Source: Deltaproteobacteria bacterium RBG_16_54_11 (GTDB lineage: Bacteria; Desulfobacterota; B13-G15; RBG-16-54-18). From it: DNA of 8,688 nucleotides. Position numbers and translations under genes: made by a program. Of the stretch, positions 5,848 through 8,688 are shown in pieces (position 1 is the first letter of the stretch; each line of letters starts with the position of its first letter). The notes beneath the pieces were generated by a model. That model was not told where the DNA came from. It did not search any database and saw only the letters and a list, made by a program, of their open reading frames with translations. Where the stretch lies: NCBI GenBank assembly GCA_001797905.1, contig MGQS01000064.1, positions 1 to 8,688 of the forward strand. The letters run 5' to 3'.

Positions 5848-6762
5848 ATGGAATGCGTGCTTAAAACCTTTGACCTGGGCAAGCGATTCGGCAAGCGCTG
5901 GGCAGCCAGGGGGTTGAACCTCGAGGTCCATCGCGGGGATATCTTCTGCTTCCTCGGGCCGAACGGGGCAGGCAAGAGCACGACGATCCGCATGATCCTG
6001 ACCCTGCTCAAGCCCACGACGGGCGCTATCCGGCTCTTCGGCGAAGACCTGCACAAAAACCGTGTTGCGGTCCTCTCCCGTGTCGGCGGGATCGTGGAGA
6101 AGCCCGATTTTTATCTCTTCCTGTCGGCCTTTAAGAATCTGAAGCTCCTCGGCTCGATGACCCGCAGGGTCACGAGGGATGAGGTCATGGAAGCGCTCGA
6201 GCGGGTGGGGCTCAGCGCGCGCGCCGGGGACAAGGTCCGCACCTTTTCCCACGGGATGAAGCAGCGTCTCGGCATCGCGCAGGCCCTCCTGACAAAGCCG
6301 GAGCTGATCATCCTCGACGAGCCGACCACCGGCCTCGACCCGCAGGGGATGAAGGATGTGAGGGAGCTCATCCAAAGGCTTGCCCTTGAGGAGGGGATGA
6401 CGATCTTTCTCTCCTCCCATCTCCTCTCGGAGATAGAGCAGGTTGCCACCCGCATGGCGGTTATCCATCGCGGGGAGATGAAGGCCCAGGGCTCTGTCTC
6501 CGAGTTGCTCGCCCGGGAGGCGATTGACTACGCGCTTCAGGCCGCCCCTATCGAGCAGGCGATGAGGCTCATGCAGGGGGTCCCCTGGGTCCAGGTCCTC
6601 TCCTCCGATGGCCATATGATCGAGGTGCGCCTGGAACCGGGGCATGCCGCCGAGCTCAACAAGCTGCTGGTCGCGAACCAGATCGAGGTCGCGGCCCTTT
6701 ATCCCCGCCGCACCCTGGAAGATTTTTTCCTCAAGGTCACGAAGGGAGCCCCGGGGATATGA
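5848..6762 (+). CDS. ABC-2 type transporter ATP-binding protein
   Basis: Cytoplasmic ATPase subunit of an ABC exporter, 304 residues. Walker A GPNGAGKST is at 37-45; a degenerate signature FSHGMKQR at 134-141 stands in for LSGGQ; Walker B IILDEP is at 155-160 with catalytic Glu159, followed by the D-loop GLDP (163-166) and the switch histidine His192 (SSH). The Q-loop position reads VGGIVEKPDFY (80-90), with Glu instead of Gln, as is common in the bacitracin/daunorubicin-type (BcrA/DrrA) branch. The C-terminal part from about 220 is the variable accessory domain of that branch. The ATG at 5848 is the first possible start after an in-frame stop (5827) but has only a weak ribosome-binding site. 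The stop overlaps the permease start as ATGA, so the two subunits are translationally coupled. The substrate cannot be predicted. Confidence 0.93.
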   Translation: MECVLKTFDLGKRFGKRWAARGLNLEVHRGDIFCFLGPNGAGKSTTIRMILTLLKPTTGAIRLFGEDLHKNRVAVLSRVGGIVEKPDFYLFLSAFKNLKLLGSMTRRVTRDEVMEALERVGLSARAGDKVRTFSHGMKQRLGIAQALLTKPELIILDEPTTGLDPQGMKDVRELIQRLALEEGMTIFLSSHLLSEIEQVATRMAVIHRGEMKAQGSVSELLAREAIDYALQAAPIEQAMRLMQGVPWVQVLSSDGHMIEVRLEPGHAAELNKLLVANQIEVAALYPRRTLEDFFLKVTKGAPGI

Positions 6763-7601
6763 CGCTCTTCGGGTTCGAGGCCTATAAAACCTTCAGCCGG
6801 TGGCGCACCTACATCAGCTTCGGCGTGCTGGCCCTGATCGTCGTGATGACGGAGATCGTGATGCGGGTGAGCGCCAGGGAGATCATCGGCAGCATGATGA
6901 AGATCTTCCAGAGGGATTTCATCATCGCCGGCAACATCCTGAACGCCTGGTTCATCACTACCTTTATCATGAACAGTTTGCACTTCCATATCCCGTTCCT
7001 CGTCACCCTGGTTGCCGGGGACATGGTGTCAAGCGAGGCCACCGCCGGCACAATCCGGTTTCTCCTGATCCGCCCTCCTTCGCGGCAACGGATCCTGAAC
7101 GCGAAATACCTGACGGCCCTGTTTTATACGGCAGGGCTGGTGATGTTCTTCGCCGTCCTGTGCGTAGTCCTGGGCCTGGCGCTCTTCGGAAGCGGCGATC
7201 TGATCATGCATCGCTTAGGGCAATTCTCCGTCGTCTTTATCCCCGAAGCGGAGATCCCCCTGCGGATGCTCCTCGCCTTTGCCGCGGCAATCTGGTCCAT
7301 GACCGTGGTGGCGTCTCTGGCGTTTCTTTTCTCCGCCATGGCGGAGAATTCGATCGGTCCCATCATCGGCACCATGGCCGTGGTCATCTGCTTCCTGATC
7401 TTCGGGAACCTGCCCCTGCACTTCTTCCGGCATCTGAAGCCCTTTTTCTTCACCACCCATATGCTGCTCTGGCAGGGATTTTTCGACAGCTCCATCCGCT
7501 GGCTCGAGATCGGGCAATCCGCTGTGATCCTCGGCCTGCACAATGCGGGACTCTTCCTGATCGCCTCCATTGTCTACAGAAGAAAGGATATCAAGAGTTG
7601 A
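6759..7601 (+). CDS. ABC-2 type transporter permease
   Basis: Membrane subunit partnering the preceding ATPase, 280 residues with about six hydrophobic segments: roughly 18-35, 64-86, 119-143, 168-193, 199-220 and 253-273. Between the second and third segments is the characteristic ABC-2 stretch EATAGTIRFLLIRPPSRQR (93-111) followed by K116, matching the family pattern E-A-x-x-G-T-x-R-x-L-L-x-x-P-x-S-R. The N-terminus (FEAYKTFSRWRTY) has the short amphipathic cytoplasmic entry helix typical of this family. A GGGAG site at 6744-6748 precedes the ATG by 10 nt. It overlaps the ATPase gene by 4 nt (ATGA) and the downstream gene by 4 nt (TTGA), so the three form one transcriptional unit. With no second permease gene, the transporter probably works as a homodimer with two ATPases. 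Confidence 0.92.
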   Translation: MTLFGFEAYKTFSRWRTYISFGVLALIVVMTEIVMRVSAREIIGSMMKIFQRDFIIAGNILNAWFITTFIMNSLHFHIPFLVTLVAGDMVSSEATAGTIRFLLIRPPSRQRILNAKYLTALFYTAGLVMFFAVLCVVLGLALFGSGDLIMHRLGQFSVVFIPEAEIPLRMLLAFAAAIWSMTVVASLAFLFSAMAENSIGPIIGTMAVVICFLIFGNLPLHFFRHLKPFFFTTHMLLWQGFFDSSIRWLEIGQSAVILGLHNAGLFLIASIVYRRKDIKS

Positions 7602-8314
7602 AGAGATTCTTTGCGATTGTTCTGCTGCTGCTTCTGATGCTGCCCTGGCCGGCAGTGATACAGGCCCAGGGCCAGGCTGAGGCCCTCCGTGTGCTCGCGG
7701 CCCTGGAAAAGAAGTATGCCGGCCTTAAGGACTACGTCGTCGACGTCAAGGTCCATTTCGCCATCGAGACCTTTCGGGCGCCTGACCTGCTCGCAAGGCT
7801 TTACTATAAGGTCCCGGATAAGATGAGGATCGAGTCCAACAGGGTCGTCTTCTTTCCGCGCGACGGCGGGTATTTCAATCCCGCCCAGTTCAAGCAGGAG
7901 GAGTATACCGTCCTGCCGCTGGGGTACGTGACCTATAACAAGAGAAGGGCCGTGCAGCTGAGGCTCATTCCGAAGAAGATCAAGGGCGCTACCCAGGATA
8001 TGGTCCTGACCATCGACATCGGCAAGCTGCTCTTGAGAGAGATGATCCTGTCGCAGGCAGGCGGAAAGGTGATCAAGGCGGAGATCACCTACGGGACCTT
8101 CTCCTCCTTCGAGCTGCCCACCGTCATCCGGCTTCTCCTGGACCTGCCGGCTGCCGAGCCGGGCATAGCGGAGGGGTTCAGCGGCCTTCCCCCGGATGCC
8201 GGGGAGCCGCAGCGGATCACGGGCGAGATCGCAATCTCTTATTCCAATTACCAGGTCAATACCGGCCTGGGAGACGAGCTCTTCAAGAAGGACAAATCCC
8301 AAGGCAAGCCCTGA
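7598..8314 (+). CDS. Secreted LolA/LppX-like outer-membrane lipoprotein-sorting family protein
   Basis: The 238-residue product has a clear Sec signal peptide: KR at positions 2-3, a hydrophobic run from about 4 to 16, and probable cleavage after Ala23 (IQA) or Ala27. No lipobox cysteine is present, so it should be a soluble periplasmic protein. The mature part has the features of LolA/LppX-fold carriers: an initial helix with repeated A-L-E-K-K-Y-A-G-L-K-D-Y (about 35-46), alternating beta-strand patterns, and a final strand ISYSNYQVNTGLGDELFK (about 213-230), whose NYQVN...D..F ending is usual in this superfamily. The TTG at 7598 is chosen because it overlaps the permease stop (TTGA), has AAGGA 9 nt upstream and gives an intact signal peptide. 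Co-translation with an ABC exporter suggests a periplasmic lipid or lipoprotein acceptor. The family assignment is by pattern only. Confidence 0.75.
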   Translation: MKRFFAIVLLLLLMLPWPAVIQAQGQAEALRVLAALEKKYAGLKDYVVDVKVHFAIETFRAPDLLARLYYKVPDKMRIESNRVVFFPRDGGYFNPAQFKQEEYTVLPLGYVTYNKRRAVQLRLIPKKIKGATQDMVLTIDIGKLLLREMILSQAGGKVIKAEITYGTFSSFELPTVIRLLLDLPAAEPGIAEGFSGLPPDAGEPQRITGEIAISYSNYQVNTGLGDELFKKDKSQGKP

Positions 8315-8316
8315 GC

Positions 8317-8335
8317 AAGGAGAGGTGTCCTTTTT
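8317..8335 (+). terminator. Weak hairpin with T-tract after the LolA-like gene
   Basis: AAGGA (8317-8321) pairs with TCCTT (8328-8332) around a 6-nt loop, and the T run continues to 8335. It begins two bases after the stop codon. The 5-bp stem is weak for an intrinsic terminator, so partial read-through to the stronger one at 8433-8460 is likely. Confidence 0.3.
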
Positions 8336-8355
8336 GTCGCTTCGTGGTAAGAACT

Positions 8356-8372
8356 GTTGTAATATTTACAAC
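8356..8372. promoter_or_regulatory. Perfect palindrome GTTGTAA-TAT-TTACAAC
   Basis: A 7-bp perfect inverted repeat with a 3-bp centre lies between the accessory operon and the terminator. It shares ATATTTACA with the palindrome overlapping the DUF433 promoter (8494-8507). It may be an operator for a helix-turn-helix or ribbon-helix-helix regulator. A small gene for the interval 8336-8432 was not found; only a 7-codon frame at 8410 is present. Confidence 0.45.
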
Positions 8373-8432
8373 GGTTGATGTAAAAAGAACAACAAAGAAG
8401 GCCCACAACATGACCATTTTAAGGAAGCATTG

Positions 8433-8460
8433 AAAGGGCTTACAAGGCCCTTTTTTGTTT
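8433..8460 (+). terminator. Intrinsic terminator after the accessory operon
   Basis: AAAGGGC (8433-8439) and GCCCTTT (8447-8453) form a perfect 7-bp stem with a 7-nt loop, followed by the T-rich run TTTTTTGTTT starting at 8451. This is a standard rho-independent terminator for plus-strand transcription. It insulates the DUF433 gene from the upstream operon. Confidence 0.85.
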
Positions 8461-8493
8461 GGTTTCTTTATTATTTCTCTTTTTCGCAATGTG

Positions 8494-8507
8494 GTGTATA
8501 TTTACAC
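8494..8507. promoter_or_regulatory. Palindrome over the probable -10 box of the DUF433 gene
   Basis: GTGTA-TATT-TACAC (8494-8507) contains TATATT (8497-8502), a one-mismatch -10 box about 29 nt before the DUF433 start codon. No good -35 box is seen at 16-18 bp spacing. A palindrome covering the -10 of an antitoxin gene is the expected layout for autorepression, but DUF433 itself is not proven to bind this site. Confidence 0.45.
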
Positions 8508-8530
8508 AAAAAGATGAGGAGATTGAATAT

Positions 8531-8688
8531 ATGGAAGATTTTGGCCGCATAACCGTTGATCCGGAAATTTGCCTGGGCCAACCCACTATTCGGGGCATGA
8601 GGATAACTGTTGCCGTTATTCTTAAGCAGGTCGCTCAGGGTATGACGAAACAAGAAATCTTGAAGGCTTATCCGGAACTTGAAGAGGA
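8531..8688 (+). CDS. DUF433 domain protein, probable type II antitoxin (truncated by window edge)
   Basis: 52 codons are visible before the right edge; the family is usually about 70-100 residues. The sequence carries the DUF433 hallmarks: ITVDPEICLGQPTIRGMRIT (7-26), with the G-x-P-x-I-R-G-x-R-I core, then a helix and GMTKQEILKAYPEL (37-50). DUF433 proteins are small winged-helix-like antitoxins or regulators, typically paired with a downstream PIN-like DUF5615 toxin. That partner would start just beyond this window. The ATG at 8531 has GAGGAG (8516-8521) 9 nt upstream. A terminator lies 70 bp before it and a palindrome overlaps its probable -10 box, so it is an independent, possibly autoregulated unit. 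Its lower GC than the preceding genes fits a mobile toxin-antitoxin module. Confidence 0.9.
   Translation, partial: MEDFGRITVDPEICLGQPTIRGMRITVAVILKQVAQGMTKQEILKAYPELEE

Noticed and set aside
5680..6645. Long minus-strand frame opposite the ABC ATPase gene
   Set aside because: The sense strand encodes an intact ATPase with all motifs; the antisense frame is a by-product of GC-rich codon use and shows no domain pattern.
6800..7597. N-terminal extension of the LolA-like gene into the permease region
   Set aside because: The frame is open but overlaps the whole permease in another frame and its translation is charged and low in hydrophobic structure. The TTG at 7598 gives a signal peptide, ribosome-binding site and stop/start overlap.

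Overview
The window looks like bacterial chromosome from an uncultured Gram-negative organism. A complete ribosomal str operon lies on the minus strand: rpsL, rpsG, fusA, tuf, with tuf cut by the left edge. A short plus-strand accessory operon follows a long, repeat-rich divergent intergenic region. The Gram-negative assignment rests on a secreted LolA/LppX-like periplasmic protein encoded with an ABC-2 transporter. The EF-Tu and EF-G sequences and the C-tract inverted repeat fit lineages such as Desulfobacterota, Nitrospirota, NC10 or Omnitrophota, but this placement is an impression and not a tree.

Minus strand, 1-4416. A near-consensus sigma70-type promoter (TTGACA, 17-bp spacer, TATAAG) at 4416-4388 reads into a leader of about 357 nt that is packed with palindromes and a possible attenuator. 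The leader is followed by rpsL (S12), rpsG (S7), fusA (EF-G, GTG start) and tuf (EF-Tu). Gaps are 12 nt and 14 nt, then a TGATG stop/start overlap joins fusA to tuf. Three CGATTTT motifs sit directly upstream of the -35 box.

Intergenic, 4025-5065. This stretch of about 1 kb has no convincing gene. Beyond the str leader and promoter it holds a C-tract/G-tract inverted repeat (REP- or MITE-like), a cluster of short GC hairpins with 2-3 nt loops, and two rearranged copies of a small repeat module.

Plus strand, 5066-8314. There are four genes: a CobS-family membrane protein whose signature acidic motifs are largely lost; an ABC-2 ATPase; its permease, joined to the ATPase by an ATGA overlap; and a signal-peptide-bearing LolA/LppX-like protein starting at TTG in a TTGA overlap. 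The last three are tightly coupled and suggest export of a lipid, glycolipid or lipoprotein with a periplasmic carrier. The substrate is not visible from sequence. An intrinsic terminator follows at 8433-8460.

Right edge. At 8531 a DUF433 antitoxin-family gene starts and runs off the window. A palindrome overlaps its probable -10 box, and a related palindrome lies about 130 bp upstream. The partner toxin, if there is one, would lie just outside the window.

The main points of interest are the CobS homologue with a degenerate active site and no other cobalamin genes nearby, the structured str leader, the modular intergenic hairpins, and the paired palindromes near the DUF433 gene.
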